Source: Arthrobacter sp. U41 (lineage in GTDB: Bacteria; Actinomycetota; Actinomycetes; Actinomycetales; Micrococcaceae). Taken from it: DNA of 64,000 nucleotides. Under the pieces are notes generated by a model, which was given only the letters and a program-made list of their open reading frames with translations, did no database searches and had not been told where the DNA came from. The stretch lies in contig NZ_CP015732.1 in NCBI RefSeq assembly GCF_001750145.1, forward strand, positions 124,001-188,000, read 5' to 3'. The position numbers and the translations under genes are program-made. Positions 36,987 through 46,941 of this stretch are shown here, one piece after another. Every line of letters begins with the position of its first letter. Position 1 is the stretch's first letter.

Positions 36987-37814
36987 TTAGGGGATCGGGA
37001 CGGGCACGACGCCGAGCGGGGCCAGTTTCGCGGCCCCGCCGTCGGGCGCGGACAGGACCCAGATGCCCTTCTCGTGGACGGCCACGGAGTGCTCCCACTG
37101 GCAGGAGCGCTTGCCGTCGGTTGTCACGACCGTCCAGTCATCGTCCAGCACGGCGGTTTCGATGCTTCCGCGTACCAGCATCGGTTCGATCGCCAGGCAC
37201 AGGCCCGGACGGATCTTGGGTCCGCGGTGGTTGGTGCGGTAGTTCGGGACATCCGGGGCCATGTGCATCTCGGAGCCAATCCCGTGGCCCACATAGTCCT
37301 CGAGGATGCCCAGGGGCTTGCCGGGCACGGAGGAGACGTAATCGTCCACGGCGTTGCCGACGTCGCCAACGAACTTGCCGGTCGCCAGGGCGGCGATCCC
37401 GTGCCACATCGCGGCCTCGGTGACATCGGAGAGCCGCTGGTCCTCGGGGTCAGCGGTGCCCACGATCACGGTGCGGGCGGAGTCGGAGTGCCAGCCGTCC
37501 AGGATGGCGCCGCCGTCGATCGAGAGGATGTCCCCGTCCTGCAGGACACGGGTGCCGGGGATGCCGTGCACCACTTCCTCATTGACCGAGGTGCAGACCG
37601 TGGCGGGGAAGCCGTGGTAGCCGAGGAAGTTCGACGTCGCGCCGGCGTCCTTGAGGACCGCGGCAAACACGGCGTCAAGGTCCTTGGTGGTCTTTCCCGG
37701 GGCGGCAGCCGCCACGGCAGCGTCAAGGGCGCGGCTGAGCACGAGCCCGGCCGCGTGCATGGAACGCATCTGGGCGTTGGTCTTGTATTCGATGCGTGGC
37801 TGGCCGAATGCCAT
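36987..37814 (-). CDS. map: Methionine aminopeptidase, type I
   Basis: Removes the initiator methionine from new proteins. The 275-residue product starts MAFGQPRIEYKTNAQMRSMH, after AAAGGAAG. Metal ligands are recognisable: Asp in SIDGGA, Asp in GWHSDSART, His in GHGIGSEMH, Glu in LAIEPM and Glu in QWEHSVAV. A frame extending to 37865 adds 17 unconserved residues. It follows adk after 104 nt with a terminator between, so it may be transcribed separately. Confidence 0.96.
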   Translation of the reverse strand: MAFGQPRIEYKTNAQMRSMHAAGLVLSRALDAAVAAAAPGKTTKDLDAVFAAVLKDAGATSNFLGYHGFPATVCTSVNEEVVHGIPGTRVLQDGDILSIDGGAILDGWHSDSARTVIVGTADPEDQRLSDVTEAAMWHGIAALATGKFVGDVGNAVDDYVSSVPGKPLGILEDYVGHGIGSEMHMAPDVPNYRTNHRGPKIRPGLCLAIEPMLVRGSIETAVLDDDWTVVTTDGKRSCQWEHSVAVHEKGIWVLSAPDGGAAKLAPLGVVPVPIP

Positions 37815-37872
37815 CCGCCACTTCCTTTCGTTCAGGCTGCGCCACCCCGGGAGGCGGACCGCCAAATGGCTG

Positions 37873-37903
37873 AGGCCCCTCCCGGCGTTCGGGAGGGGCC
37901 TCG
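37873..37903 (-). terminator. Terminator after adk
   Basis: GAGGCCCCTCCC pairs with GGGAGGGGCCTC (12 bp) around a 7-nt loop, 15 nt past the adk stop and before map. T run is weak. Confidence 0.75.
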
Positions 37904-37918
37904 AAGTTCGTGGGCCGA

Positions 37919-38497
37919 TCAGGCCGACTGGGCCTCTTTGATGGCCTGCATAACGCGGTCGGTGACCTCGTCGATGCCGCCGATGCCGTCGACCCGGGTC
38001 AGGATGCCGCGGTCGGCATATTTGGCGACGACAGCCTCCGTCTGGCTGTGGTACAGGTCGAGCCGGTGCCGGATGACGGCTTCGTTGTCGTCGGTGCGTC
38101 CGGTTTCCAGTGCCCGGCCCAGCAGGCGGGCGACGAGTTCCTCATCATCGGCCGTGAGCTGCAGGACGACGTCGAGCTTCTCGTCGCCGTCGGCGAGGAT
38201 CCCGTCGAGGTAGTCAACCTGCGCGGTGGTGCGCGGGTAGCCGTCCAGCAGGAAGCCGTTCTCGACGTCGTCCTCGCTGAGGCGGTCGCGGACCATCTTG
38301 TTGGTCACGCTGTCCGGAACGAAGTCGCCCGCGTCCATGTACTTCTTGGCTTCGATGCCAAGCGGCGTCTCACCCTTGACGTTGGCGCGGAAGATGTCTC
38401 CCGTGGAGATCGCAATAACGCCGAGGCGCTCTGAAATGCGCTCCGCCTGCGTTCCCTTGCCGGAGCCGGGAGGTCCGATAATCAACATTCTCGTCAT
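37919..38497 (-). CDS. adk: Adenylate kinase, short form
   Basis: Interconverts ATP and AMP with two ADP. The product is 192 residues, the short actinobacterial form without an extended LID domain. The P loop GPPGSGKGT is at 8-16; STGDIFRANV and GFLLDGYPRTTAQ bind AMP. Its start overlaps the secY stop by 4 nt, so the two are co-translated. Confidence 0.97.
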   Translation of the reverse strand: MTRMLIIGPPGSGKGTQAERISERLGVIAISTGDIFRANVKGETPLGIEAKKYMDAGDFVPDSVTNKMVRDRLSEDDVENGFLLDGYPRTTAQVDYLDGILADGDEKLDVVLQLTADDEELVARLLGRALETGRTDDNEAVIRHRLDLYHSQTEAVVAKYADRGILTRVDGIGGIDEVTDRVMQAIKEAQSA

Positions 38498-39804
38498 CGC
38501 AAAAGCCCTTCGTAGTGACGCTGCTGTAGCTGCGCATCAATCTGCTTGACGGTCTCCAAACCTACGCCGACCATGATCAGGATCGAGGTGCCACCGAACG
38601 GGAAGTTCTGGTTGGCGTTGATCAAGACCAGTGCGACCAGCGGGATCAGTGCCACAAAGCCAAGGTACAAGGCACCCGGGAGGGTGATCCTGGAAAGCAC
38701 ATACTGGAGGTAGTCCGCGGTCGGCTTGCCGGCACGGATACCCGGAATGAAGCCGCCGTACTTCTTCATGTTGTCAGAAACTTCTTCAGGGTTGAAAGTG
38801 ATCGCAACATAGAAGTAAGTGAAGAACACAATCATGGCGAAGTAGAGCGCCATGTAGATCGGGTGGTCACCCCGGGTCAGGTTGTTGTTGATCCACTCAA
38901 CCCAGGGTGCAATCGGCTCGCCCGGAGCCGGCTGGTTGAACTGGGAGATCAGGCCCGGCAGGTACAGCATCGAGGACGCGAAGATGACTGGCACGACGCC
39001 GGCCATGTTCACCTTGATCGGGATGTACGTGCTGGTGCCGCCGACGGTGCGGCGGCCGATCATCCGCTTGGCGTACTGCACCGGGATACGGCGCTGGGAC
39101 TGCTCCACGAAGACCACCGCGGCCACAGTCAGCAGCCCGATGACCAGGACCATAAAGAACGTGCCCGGGCCCTGCGAGGTCCAGATGGCACCCAGCGAAC
39201 CGGGGAAGCTCGAGACGATCGAGGTGAAGATGAGCAGCGACATGCCGTTGCCGACACCCTTTTCGGTGACGAGCTCACCCATCCACATGATGAGGCCGGT
39301 GCCGGCCGTCAGCGTGATGATAATCAGGATCGTGGTGACGACGCTGTCGTCCGGGATGATCGGAAGCTGGCAGTTCGGCAGCAGCTGGCCGGAACGCGCC
39401 AGCGACACCAGGGTCGTGGCGTTCAGCAGGCCCAGGGCGATCGTGAGGTAACGCGTGTACTGCGTCAGCTTCGACTGGCCGGCGGCGCCTTCCTCATACA
39501 GCTCCTGGAAGCGGGGAATCACCACCCGCAGCAGCTGGACGATGATGCTTGCCGTGATGTACGGCATGATGCCCAGGGCGAAGACGGACACCTGAAGCAA
39601 TGCACCGCCGCTGAACAGGTTGACGAGCTGGTAGATGCCGCCCGAGGTCTGACCGTTCTGCAAGCATTGCTGGACATTCTGGTAGTTCACACCAGGCGAG
39701 GGGATGAAGGCACCCAAGCGGAAGATTGTGATGATTCCCAGCGTGAACAACAACTTGCGTCGCAGATCAGGCGTGCGAAAGGCCCGGCCAAATGCGCTAA
39801 GCAA
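38494..39804 (-). CDS. secY: Protein translocase subunit SecY
   Basis: Central channel of the Sec translocon, 436 residues with ten membrane helices. The start codon is TTG, supported by AGGAGG 4 nt upstream. FRTPDLRRKLLFTLGIITIF opens the protein and the C-terminal loop carries PGIRAGKPTADYLQYVLSRI. A strong terminator lies between rplO and this gene, so secY and adk probably have their own promoter. Confidence 0.97.
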   Translation of the reverse strand: MLSAFGRAFRTPDLRRKLLFTLGIITIFRLGAFIPSPGVNYQNVQQCLQNGQTSGGIYQLVNLFSGGALLQVSVFALGIMPYITASIIVQLLRVVIPRFQELYEEGAAGQSKLTQYTRYLTIALGLLNATTLVSLARSGQLLPNCQLPIIPDDSVVTTILIIITLTAGTGLIMWMGELVTEKGVGNGMSLLIFTSIVSSFPGSLGAIWTSQGPGTFFMVLVIGLLTVAAVVFVEQSQRRIPVQYAKRMIGRRTVGGTSTYIPIKVNMAGVVPVIFASSMLYLPGLISQFNQPAPGEPIAPWVEWINNNLTRGDHPIYMALYFAMIVFFTYFYVAITFNPEEVSDNMKKYGGFIPGIRAGKPTADYLQYVLSRITLPGALYLGFVALIPLVALVLINANQNFPFGGTSILIMVGVGLETVKQIDAQLQQRHYEGLLR

Positions 39805-39910
39805 GCGTCCTCCTGAGTAATAAGTAAAGTCGTGTGAGAAAGGTCAAATAAACCCAACAACCGAGTCTAACGGGTGTTCGCGCCCTGCGGACAATCGCAG
39901 GGCCGCAGAA

Positions 39911-39962
39911 AATAAAAAAAACTCCCGGCACCCGGGGCGCGAGCCCCTGGTGCCGGGAGTTT
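39911..39962 (-). terminator. Strong terminator between rplO and secY
   Basis: AAACTCCCGGCACC-GGGGC and its complement form a long stem at 39919-39962, followed on the minus strand by eight T residues and TATTTT. It lies 29 nt past the rplO stop. The 187-nt gap to secY must also contain the secY promoter; none is certain. Confidence 0.92.
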
Positions 39963-39991
39963 CCACAACGGGCAACTGCCCCGCCGCCTCG

Positions 39992-40486
39992 TTAGAGGGC
40001 GGTGGTGCTGCCGCCTGCTGCAGCAATCTTTTCTGCGGCGCTGGCCGAGAATGCGTGGACGGTGACGTCAACCTTGACGGTGATGTCGCCGGTGCCAAGC
40101 ACCTTGACGGGCTGGTTCTTGCGAACGGCACCCTTTTCGACCAGGTTCTCCACGGTGACTGCGCCACCTTCCGGGAACAGCTCGTTGAGCTTGTCCAGGT
40201 TTACAACCTGGTACTCAACCCGGAACGGGTTCTTGAAGCCGCGCAGCTTCGGCAGGCGCATGTGCAGCGGCAGCTGGCCGCCGGCAAAGCCAGCCTTGAT
40301 CTGGTAGCGGGCCTTCGTACCCTTGGTACCGCGACCGGCGGTCTTACCCTTGGAACCTTCGCCACGACCAACACGGGTCTTGGCGGTTTTGGCACCCGGG
40401 GCGGGACGCAGGTGGTGAACCTTCAGTGCGTTCTGCTTCTCAGCAGCGGCGCCCTGTGCCTTTTCGGCGGTGTTTTTCTCTGCCAT
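39992..40486 (-). CDS. rplO: 50S ribosomal protein L15
   Basis: Late-assembling large-subunit protein, 164 residues. The core has [38 protein letters not shown] and [16 protein letters not shown]. About 20 Ala/Lys-rich residues extend the N-terminus. It abuts rpmD without a gap and ends the spc transcript at the terminator downstream. Confidence 0.96.
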   Translation of the reverse strand: MAEKNTAEKAQGAAAEKQNALKVHHLRPAPGAKTAKTRVGRGEGSKGKTAGRGTKGTKARYQIKAGFAGGQLPLHMRLPKLRGFKNPFRVEYQVVNLDKLNELFPEGGAVTVENLVEKGAVRKNQPVKVLGTGDITVKVDVTVHAFSASAAEKIAAAGGSTTAL

Positions 40487-40693
40487 TTACTTCGCCTCCT
40501 CTACCTTTACCAGGTGCGGAACCGTGTTGAGCATTCCGACGGTCACGGCGTCGGCGGTGCGGACAACGGTGTGTCCGATCCGCTTCAGGCCGAGGGACCG
40601 CAGGGTGTCGCGCTGGTTCTGCTTGCCGCCAATGGACGACTTGATCTGAGTGATCTCCAACTTTGCGTCAGAGACAAGCACGTTCTTAGCCAT
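40487..40693 (-). CDS. rpmD: 50S ribosomal protein L30
   Basis: Small large-subunit protein of 68 residues: [20 protein letters not shown] and [16 protein letters not shown] are diagnostic. It sits between rpsE and rplO with gaps of 3 and 0 nt. Confidence 0.97.
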   Translation of the reverse strand: MAKNVLVSDAKLEITQIKSSIGGKQNQRDTLRSLGLKRIGHTVVRTADAVTVGMLNTVPHLVKVEEAK

Positions 40694-40696
40694 GAC

Positions 40697-41413
40697 TCAG
40701 ACACCTGCCTTCTGGTTCAGGAGCGCCTTCACCATTGCCGGCGGAGCGATCTCGTCGAGCGGGAGGCCGCGGCGTGCTGCCACTGCTGCCGGCTCTTCGA
40801 GGCGCTTCAGCGCGTCAACGGTCGCGTGCACGATGTTGATGGCGTTGGAAGATCCGAGCGACTTGGAGAGGATGTCGTGGATGCCCACGCACTCCAGTAC
40901 TGCACGGACCGGACCGCCGGCGATAACACCGGTACCGGCGGACGCCGGACGCAGCATGACGACGCCTGCGGCGGCCTCACCCTGGACGCGGTGCGGGATG
41001 GTGCTGCCGATGCGGGGAACGCGGAAGAAGGACTTCTTGGCTTCTTCAACGCCCTTCGCGATTGCGGCAGGAACTTCCTTGGCCTTGCCGTAGCCAACGC
41101 CGACCATACCGTTGCCGTCACCGACGACGACGAGGGCGGTGAAGCTAAAGCGACGACCACCCTTGACGACCTTGGAAACACGGTTGATGGTTACGACGCG
41201 CTCTACGAACTGGCTCTTCTCGGCTTCGCGGCCACCATCGCGGCCACCACGGCCACCACGGTCTCCACGGCCCTGGCCCTGGCCGCGGTCGCCACGCTCG
41301 CCACGACGAGCGCCACCACGGGCGGCGTCGGTGGTAGCAGGCGCAGCGGTCTCAGTTGCCGGAGCAGCTACAGCTTCAGTCACCTGAATGTCCTTTTCGT
41401 TATTTTCGGTCAC
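40697..41413 (-). CDS. rpsE: 30S ribosomal protein S5 with RG-rich N-terminus
   Basis: Small-subunit protein important for accuracy and mRNA unwinding. The 238-residue product has a long N-terminal extension: an Ala/Thr-rich part (1-31), then Arg/Gly repeats (about 32-62). The core starts at [40 protein letters not shown] and [18 protein letters not shown] follow. It overlaps rplR by 4 nt. Confidence 0.96.
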   Translation of the reverse strand: MTENNEKDIQVTEAVAAPATETAAPATTDAARGGARRGERGDRGQGQGRGDRGGRGGRDGGREAEKSQFVERVVTINRVSKVVKGGRRFSFTALVVVGDGNGMVGVGYGKAKEVPAAIAKGVEEAKKSFFRVPRIGSTIPHRVQGEAAAGVVMLRPASAGTGVIAGGPVRAVLECVGIHDILSKSLGSSNAINIVHATVDALKRLEEPAAVAARRGLPLDEIAPPAMVKALLNQKAGV

Positions 41414-41793
41414 AGTGACAGCCCACCTTCACGTGCGCCGTCAGCGACGGCGGCGATCCGGCCGTGGTACTTGTTACCACCGCGGTCGAAGACAACAGCT
41501 TCGATACCGGCAGCCTTGGCACGCTCGGCGACGAGCTCGCCAACGCGCTTGGCCTTGGCAGTCTTGTCACCTTCGAATGCACGAAGGTCGGCTTCCAAAG
41601 TGGAGGCGCTCGCTACGGTCAGGCCCTTGGTGTCATCGACAACCTGGACGAATACGTGGCGTGCGGAACGGTTGACGACCAGACGAGGACGTACAGCCGT
41701 TCCGGAGATGCGCTTGCGGATACGAAGCTGGCGACGGCTGCGCTGGGCAGACTTGCTCTTGTTCGTACGCTTCTTGTTAATTGCGATCGCCAT
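41410..41793 (-). CDS. rplR: 50S ribosomal protein L18
   Basis: Binds 5S rRNA on the central protuberance. The 127-residue product shows [40 protein letters not shown] and [20 protein letters not shown]. It starts 2 nt after rplF and overlaps rpsE by 4 nt. Confidence 0.97.
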   Translation of the reverse strand: MAIAINKKRTNKSKSAQRSRRQLRIRKRISGTAVRPRLVVNRSARHVFVQVVDDTKGLTVASASTLEADLRAFEGDKTAKAKRVGELVAERAKAAGIEAVVFDRGGNKYHGRIAAVADGAREGGLSL

Positions 41794-41795
41794 GG

Positions 41796-42332
41796 TTACT
41801 TACCAGCCTTTCCGACCTTGCGGCGGATGACTTCGCCTGCGTAGCGGATGCCCTTGCCCTTGTAGGGGTCCGGCTTCCGCAGCTTGCGAATGTTGGCAGC
41901 AACCTCGCCGACCTGCTGCTTGGAGATGCCTGAAACAGAGAGCTTGGTCGGGGTCTCTACTGCAAAGGTGATGCCGTTCGGTGCCGTGATGTTGACCGGG
42001 TGGCTGTAGCCAAGAGCGAACTCCAGGTCAGATCCCCGTGCCTGAACGCGGTAACCAGTACCAACGATTTCAAGCTTCTTCTCGTAGCCTGCGGTGACGC
42101 CCTGGATCATGTTGGCGATCAGGGTGCGGGTCAGGCCGTGCAGCGAACGTGAGGCGCGCTCGTCGTTCGGGCGGGCGACAGTCAGGGTGCCATCTTCCAG
42201 GGAAACCTCGATCGGGCTGGGCACAGTGTGGCTCAGCTCGCCTTTGGAACCCTTGACATTGACGACAGAGCCGTCAACCTTGACCTCAACGCCGGCAGGA
42301 ACGGTGATGGGGAGACGTCCAATACGTGACAT
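41796..42332 (-). CDS. rplF: 50S ribosomal protein L6
   Basis: Large-subunit protein near the factor-binding site. The 178-residue product starts [17 protein letters not shown] and ends with [20 protein letters not shown], the L6 signature. Confidence 0.97.
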   Translation of the reverse strand: MSRIGRLPITVPAGVEVKVDGSVVNVKGSKGELSHTVPSPIEVSLEDGTLTVARPNDERASRSLHGLTRTLIANMIQGVTAGYEKKLEIVGTGYRVQARGSDLEFALGYSHPVNITAPNGITFAVETPTKLSVSGISKQQVGEVAANIRKLRKPDPYKGKGIRYAGEVIRRKVGKAGK

Positions 42333-42350
42333 TATTCTCTTCCTTTCCCG

Positions 42351-42749
42351 TTACCAGACGTAAGCGAGGACTTCGCCGCCCACGCCCTTCTTGCCGGCCT
42401 GCTTGTCAGTCAAGAGGCCGGAAGAGGTGGACAGGATTGCGACACCCAGGCCACCGAGCACGTGCGGCAGGTTGGTGGACTTTGCGTAAACGCGCAGTCC
42501 CGGCTTGGAAATACGACGAACGCCAGCGATTGAACGCTCGCGGTTCGGACCGAACTTGAGCTCGAGGGTCAGCTTCTTGCCAACCTCAGCGTCTTCTTCT
42601 TTCCAGGAGGCGATGTAACCTTCGGCCTTCAGGATGTCGGCAACGCGTGCCTTGAGCTTGCTGTACGGCATAGACACGGAATCGTGGTATGCCGAGTTTG
42701 CGTTGCGCAGACGCGTAAGCATGTCTGCGACGGGATCTGTCATTGTCAT
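42351..42749 (-). CDS. rpsH: 30S ribosomal protein S8
   Basis: Primary 16S rRNA-binding protein, 132 residues. [20 protein letters not shown] opens it; [20 protein letters not shown] and [17 protein letters not shown] are conserved. It follows rplE after 95 nt; rpsN, which often sits in this gap, is missing. Confidence 0.97.
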   Translation of the reverse strand: MTMTDPVADMLTRLRNANSAYHDSVSMPYSKLKARVADILKAEGYIASWKEEDAEVGKKLTLELKFGPNRERSIAGVRRISKPGLRVYAKSTNLPHVLGGLGVAILSTSSGLLTDKQAGKKGVGGEVLAYVW

Positions 42750-42795
42750 GGTGGGCTCTTGCCCTTCCTCATAACGGTTTCCGCCGTGCAGGTTT

Positions 42796-42813
42796 TCCCG
42801 AACGGATTCGGGA
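42796..42813 (-). promoter_or_regulatory. Small perfect hairpin in the rplE-rpsH gap
   Basis: TCCCGAA pairs with TTCGGGA around a 4-nt loop, in the gap where rpsN would be. The role is unknown; it could stabilise or process the mRNA. Confidence 0.3.
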
Positions 42814-42844
42814 CCAGCGCGGACGGACCTTTTACGTAGCTAGA

Positions 42845-43426
42845 TTAATCTTCGGTCTTGAACGGGAAGCCAAGCGCCTTGAGCAGCGCGCGGCCTTCGT
42901 CGTCGGTCTTGGCAGTGGTCACGACGGTGACGTCCATACCGCGAATGCGGTCGATGGAGTCCTGGTCGATCTCGTGGAACATAACCTGCTCGGTCAGACC
43001 GAAGGTGTAGTTGCCGTTGCCGTCGAACTGCTTGCCGCTGAGGCCCCGGAAGTCGCGGATACGCGGCAGCGCCAGCGTGACCAGACGGTCCAGGAATTCC
43101 CACATGCGGTCCCCACGCAGAGTTGCGTGTGCACCGATCGGCATGCCTTCGCGCAGCTTGAACTGTGCGATCGACTTGCGGGCTTTGGTTACCTGCGGCT
43201 TCTGGCCGGTGATCAGGGTCAGATCGCGGACAGCGCCGTCGATCAGCTTGGAGTCCTTAGCGGCATCTCCAACACCCATGTTCACAACGACCTTGACCAG
43301 ACGGGGAACCTGGTTGACGTTCTCGTACTTGAATTCCGCAACGAGCGTGCTCTTGATGGAATCCGCGTACTTGGTCTTCAGACGAGGAACGATCTTGCTT
43401 GCCGGAGTCTCGAGAGTCTCAGTCAT
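42845..43426 (-). CDS. rplE: 50S ribosomal protein L5
   Basis: Contacts 5S rRNA and P-site tRNA. The 193-residue product has [40 protein letters not shown] and [20 protein letters not shown]. Its start overlaps the rplX stop by 1 base (TAATG). Confidence 0.97.
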   Translation of the reverse strand: MTETLETPASKIVPRLKTKYADSIKSTLVAEFKYENVNQVPRLVKVVVNMGVGDAAKDSKLIDGAVRDLTLITGQKPQVTKARKSIAQFKLREGMPIGAHATLRGDRMWEFLDRLVTLALPRIRDFRGLSGKQFDGNGNYTFGLTEQVMFHEIDQDSIDRIRGMDVTVVTTAKTDDEGRALLKALGFPFKTED

Positions 43427-43785
43427 TAGATGTCCTTCCCTGAGCTCTTGGCCACGCGGACACGCACTTCACGCTTCACGCCATCGCGCTCAACGGTCTC
43501 GGTGCGGAAACCGACGCGGGTGGGCTTCTTGGTGGACGGGTCAACCAGAGCCACGTTGGAGATGTGGATCGTAGCCTCGACGACTTCGATGCCACCGGTC
43601 TTGGTGCCGCGCTGCGACTGACCGACCTTGGTGTGCTTGGTTACGCGGTTAATGCCTTCGACCAACAAGCGGTTGGTCTCGGGGAATACGCGCAGAACCT
43701 TGCCCTGCTTACCCTTGTCGCCGCCGCGCTCAGCCTTGGCGCCAGTGATGACCTGAACCAGGTCACCCTTTTTGATCTTAGCCAT
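43426..43785 (-). CDS. rplX: 50S ribosomal protein L24
   Basis: Assembly-initiating large-subunit protein with a KOW motif: [20 protein letters not shown] and [20 protein letters not shown]. At 119 residues it is normal in length. It lies 3 nt after rplN. Confidence 0.97.
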   Translation of the reverse strand: MAKIKKGDLVQVITGAKAERGGDKGKQGKVLRVFPETNRLLVEGINRVTKHTKVGQSQRGTKTGGIEVVEATIHISNVALVDPSTKKPTRVGFRTETVERDGVKREVRVRVAKSSGKDI

Positions 43786-43788
43786 GGA

Positions 43789-44157
43789 CTAAAGCACCTC
43801 CGGAGCCAGAGAAACGATCTTCATGAACTTCTTATCGCGAAGTTCACGACCAACCGGTCCGAAGATACGGGTACCGCGGGGGTCACCGTCGTTCTTCAGG
43901 ATCACAGCTGCGTTCTCGTCAAACTTGATGTAGGAACCATCCGCACGGCGGCGTTCCTTCTTGGTACGGACGATGACAGCCTTGACGACGTCGCCCTTCT
44001 TTACGTTGCCGCCCGGAATTGCGTCCTTGACGGTAGCGACGATTACGTCGCCAATGCCTGCGTAGCGACGGCCAGATCCACCGAGAACGCGAATGGTAAG
44101 GATTTCCTTAGCACCCGTGTTGTCGGCGACCTTGAGTCGCGACTCCTGCTGAATCAC
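43789..44157 (-). CDS. rplN: 50S ribosomal protein L14
   Basis: Interface protein of the large subunit, 122 residues: [40 protein letters not shown] and [20 protein letters not shown]. It heads a new transcript, because the S10 unit ends at the terminator 429 nt upstream. Confidence 0.97.
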   Translation of the reverse strand: MIQQESRLKVADNTGAKEILTIRVLGGSGRRYAGIGDVIVATVKDAIPGGNVKKGDVVKAVIVRTKKERRRADGSYIKFDENAAVILKNDGDPRGTRIFGPVGRELRDKKFMKIVSLAPEVL

Positions 44158-44585
44158 TATTTACTCCTTGCGTCGCGCTGGTTCTCAGACCGAAAATCTT
44201 CCTACGGAATGAGCCTTGCGGAACGGTTGATCGGGGTGTCTCTTGACCTGCCTGGATTTTGCCAGACCAGGCCTAAACTCCCGTGCCAAAAACATTTGCT
44301 TCCCAGGCGGATTCCGACGAATCGGGGCGCAAGGGGGCACTATGCCGTGGCACGCTTGTTTACGAGGATGATGACGGCGCACAGATAGCGCCATACAAAC
44401 TCAAAATCTTAGCACGTTTGGGCCAACAGGCAGAATCGACCCTTACCACAGACGACGGCGTCACGCACGGCAGGCTTTCGGCCCGCCGGCCGCGGCACTC
44501 CCCCGGAAACCCGGCCCGCCGCCGTCGTGCGCCTGGCAAAAGCCTGCTGGGGGTGACGCACGGCCGCGGCTCTCCCCCGCCAACG
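44158..44585 (-). promoter_or_regulatory. rplN upstream region with a long interrupted inverted repeat
   Basis: No gene is seen here. GCGTCAC and GCAGGCTTT at 44458-44478 recur inverted at 44539-44559, each pair separated by five unmatched bases, bracketing about 100 nt. A TAAGAT at 44406-44411 (minus strand) could be a -10 for rplN, with a poor -35. Long leader sequences of this kind may carry regulation of the spc genes. Confidence 0.4.
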
Positions 44586-44623
44586 GAGAAACCCCCGCTC
44601 CCAGAAGGGAACGGGGGTTTCTC
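44586..44623 (-). terminator. Terminator after rpsQ, end of the S10 transcript
   Basis: GAGAAACCCCCGCTCCC pairs with GGGAACGGGGGTTTCTC around AGAA, with one small mismatch. It lies 20 nt after the rpsQ stop. Confidence 0.85.
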
Positions 44624-44643
44624 GTACAGCGAGGCTGCAGGTG

Positions 44644-44952
44644 TTACTTGGCCTTCTCGAGGATCTCCACCAGACGCCACCGCTTGGTAGCGGAGAGCGG
44701 GCGGGTCTCGGCGAGGAGAACGAGGTCGCCGATGCCGGCGCTGTTCTCTTCGTCGTGAGCCTTGATCTTCGTGTTGCGGCGAAGGACCTTGCCATAGAGG
44801 GCGTGCTTCACACGGTCCTCGACCTGGACAACGATGGTCTTTTCCATCTTGTCCGAGACCACGTAGCCGCGCTTCGTCTTACGGTCACCGCGCTCGGCAG
44901 CCGCAGCTGCGCCGGAAACAGTTTCCGTCACGTTCTCGTCCTTTTCACTCAC
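44644..44952 (-). CDS. rpsQ: 30S ribosomal protein S17
   Basis: Primary 16S rRNA-binding protein, 102 residues. An acidic/Ala-rich N-terminus (1-22) precedes [20 protein letters not shown] and [17 protein letters not shown]. It overlaps rpmC by 4 nt and closes the S10 unit. Confidence 0.97.
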   Translation of the reverse strand: MSEKDENVTETVSGAAAAAERGDRKTKRGYVVSDKMEKTIVVQVEDRVKHALYGKVLRRNTKIKAHDEENSAGIGDLVLLAETRPLSATKRWRLVEILEKAK

Positions 44953-45278
44953 TTGGCGTCCTCCTCGGTCTCAACCGTTTCAGCCTTGTCGGCCTTCTTG
45001 GTTGCAGCCTTCTTGGACTTCTTTTCTTCCTTGGCTTCCACAACCGGTGCGGCAACCTCGGCACGAATGCCCAGTTCGCGCTCACGGAGAACGGTGTAGA
45101 TGCGTGCGATGTCCTTCTTTACCGCGCGCAGACGACCGTGGTTCTCCAGCTGACCGGTGGCGGACTGGAAACGCAGGTTGAACAGCTCTTCCTTGGCCTT
45201 ACGGAGTTCCTCAACGAGTCGCTCGTTGTCGAAACCGTCCAGCTGTGCGGATGCAAGTTCCTTGGATCCTACTGACAT
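44949..45278 (-). CDS. rpmC: 50S ribosomal protein L29 with charged tail
   Basis: Sits at the tunnel exit and docks chaperones. L29 core: [20 protein letters not shown] and [20 protein letters not shown]. The 109 residues include a Lys/Glu/Ala tail of about 35 residues not found in minimal L29. Confidence 0.96.
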   Translation of the reverse strand: MSVGSKELASAQLDGFDNERLVEELRKAKEELFNLRFQSATGQLENHGRLRAVKKDIARIYTVLRERELGIRAEVAAPVVEAKEEKKSKKAATKKADKAETVETEEDAK

Positions 45279-45280
45279 TT

Positions 45281-45697
45281 CTATTCACCACCTTCGCGAC
45301 GCAGAATGCGTGCCTTCAACGGGAGCTTGTGGATCGCCAAGCGAAGTGCCTCGCGGGCAGTTGCTTCATCGACACCGGAGATCTCAAAGAGAACCCGGCC
45401 CGGCTTGACGTTTGAGACCCACCATTCCGGAGAACCCTTACCGGAACCCATGCGGGTTTCGGCAGGCTTCTTCGTCAGCGGACGGTCCGGGTAGATGTTG
45501 ATCCAGACCTTTCCGCCACGCTTGATGTGGCGGGTCATCGCGATACGGGCAGACTCGATCTGACGGTTCGTGACGTATGCCGGGCTCAGAGCCTGGATAC
45601 CCCATTCACCGAAGGAGACCTTCGTGCCGCCCGTTGCAGCGCCGGTACGACCCGGGTGGTGCTGCTTACGGTGCTTGACTCGACGTGGGATAAGCAT
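45281..45697 (-). CDS. rplP: 50S ribosomal protein L16
   Basis: Helps organise the A site. The 138-residue product starts [19 protein letters not shown] and carries [20 protein letters not shown] and [19 protein letters not shown]. It abuts rpsC with no gap. Confidence 0.97.
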   Translation of the reverse strand: MLIPRRVKHRKQHHPGRTGAATGGTKVSFGEWGIQALSPAYVTNRQIESARIAMTRHIKRGGKVWINIYPDRPLTKKPAETRMGSGKGSPEWWVSNVKPGRVLFEISGVDEATAREALRLAIHKLPLKARILRREGGE

Positions 45698-46537
45698 TTA
45701 AGCCTGTCCTCCTTCAACTGCCGGTGCGGTAGCTGCCTCAACTGCCGGAGCTTCGGCAGCAGCGGGTGCTGCAGCCTCGGCCGGGCGGTCGGGACGACGA
45801 CGGCGGTCACCACGGTCAGCGCCACCCGGGCGGCCCGGGCGGTCGCTGGCACCACGGCCGCGGGACGGAGCAGCAGCTGCCTGCTGAGCCAGTTCCTTGG
45901 CGGTGACGTCACCCTTGTAGATCCAGACCTTCACGCCGATGCGGCCGAAGGTGGTCTTGGCCTCGTAGAAGCCGTAGTCGATGTTCGCGCGGAGGGTGTG
46001 CAGGGGCACACGGCCTTCGCGGTAGAACTCCGAGCGGGACATTTCTGCGCCGCCCAGTCGACCCGAGCAAGCGATCCGGATGCCCTTGGCACCGGCGCGC
46101 TGCGCGGACTGCATGGCCTTCTTCATCGCACGGCGGAAAGCCACGCGGGAAGTCAGCTGCTCAGCAACGCCCTGGGCAACAAGCTGTGCTTCCATCTCGG
46201 GGTTCTTGACCTCGAGGATGTTCAGCTGGACCTGCTTGCCGGTGAGCTTTTCGAGCTCGCCGCGGATGCGGTCTGCCTCTGCGCCGCGGCGGCCGATAAC
46301 GATGCCCGGACGTGCCGTGTGGATATCCACACGGACACGGTCGCGGGTGCGCTCGATTTCAACCTTGGCGATACCGGCGCGCTCCATGCCCGTGGACATG
46401 AGCTGGCGGATGCGGATGTCTTCGCGAACGAAGTCCTTGTACCGCTGGCCGGCCTTGGTGCTGTCAGCAAACCAGTGCGATACGTGATCGGTGGTGATGC
46501 CGAGTCGGAACCCGTGCGGGTTAACTTTCTGTCCCAC
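45698..46537 (-). CDS. rpsC: 30S ribosomal protein S3 with basic C-terminal tail
   Basis: Forms part of the mRNA entry channel. The 279-residue product starts [14 protein letters not shown]; the KH domain has [20 protein letters not shown]. From about residue 217 a low-complexity tail follows, first Arg/Gly/Asp then Ala/Glu/Pro, longer than in E. coli. Confidence 0.97.
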   Translation of the reverse strand: MGQKVNPHGFRLGITTDHVSHWFADSTKAGQRYKDFVREDIRIRQLMSTGMERAGIAKVEIERTRDRVRVDIHTARPGIVIGRRGAEADRIRGELEKLTGKQVQLNILEVKNPEMEAQLVAQGVAEQLTSRVAFRRAMKKAMQSAQRAGAKGIRIACSGRLGGAEMSRSEFYREGRVPLHTLRANIDYGFYEAKTTFGRIGVKVWIYKGDVTAKELAQQAAAAPSRGRGASDRPGRPGGADRGDRRRRPDRPAEAAAPAAAEAPAVEAATAPAVEGGQA

Positions 46538-46903
46538 TTAGCGAGCCTCCTCTTTCTCCGGGGTAGCAACTACCACGGTGATGTGGCTCGTGCGCTTCTT
46601 GATCTGAAATGCACGACCCTGGGCTCGCGGCTGGAACCGCTTCATGGTCGGGCCTTCATCAACATACATTTCGCTGATGATGAGGTCACCTTCGTCAAAC
46701 GCCACGCCGTCGCGGTCCGCGAGGACCCGGGCGTTGGAGATTGCCGACTGAACTACCTTGAATACCGGCTCTGAAGCTGCCTGCGGGGCAAACTTCAGAA
46801 TTGCCAGAGCCTCATTCGCTTGCTTACCACGAACAAGGTTGACGACGCGCCGGGCCTTCATAGGCGTTACGCGGATGTGACGCGCAATTGCCTTGGCTTC
46901 CAT
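46538..46903 (-). CDS. rplV: 50S ribosomal protein L22
   Basis: Lines the exit tunnel and contributes to the macrolide-binding region. The 121-residue product has [20 protein letters not shown] and [20 protein letters not shown]. No duplication or deletion is apparent in the tunnel hairpin. Confidence 0.97.
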   Translation of the reverse strand: MEAKAIARHIRVTPMKARRVVNLVRGKQANEALAILKFAPQAASEPVFKVVQSAISNARVLADRDGVAFDEGDLIISEMYVDEGPTMKRFQPRAQGRAFQIKKRTSHITVVVATPEKEEAR

Positions 46904-46941
46904 TGCTTTCCTTCTCTCGTCTTTGACGTAAGTGCAGGCGC

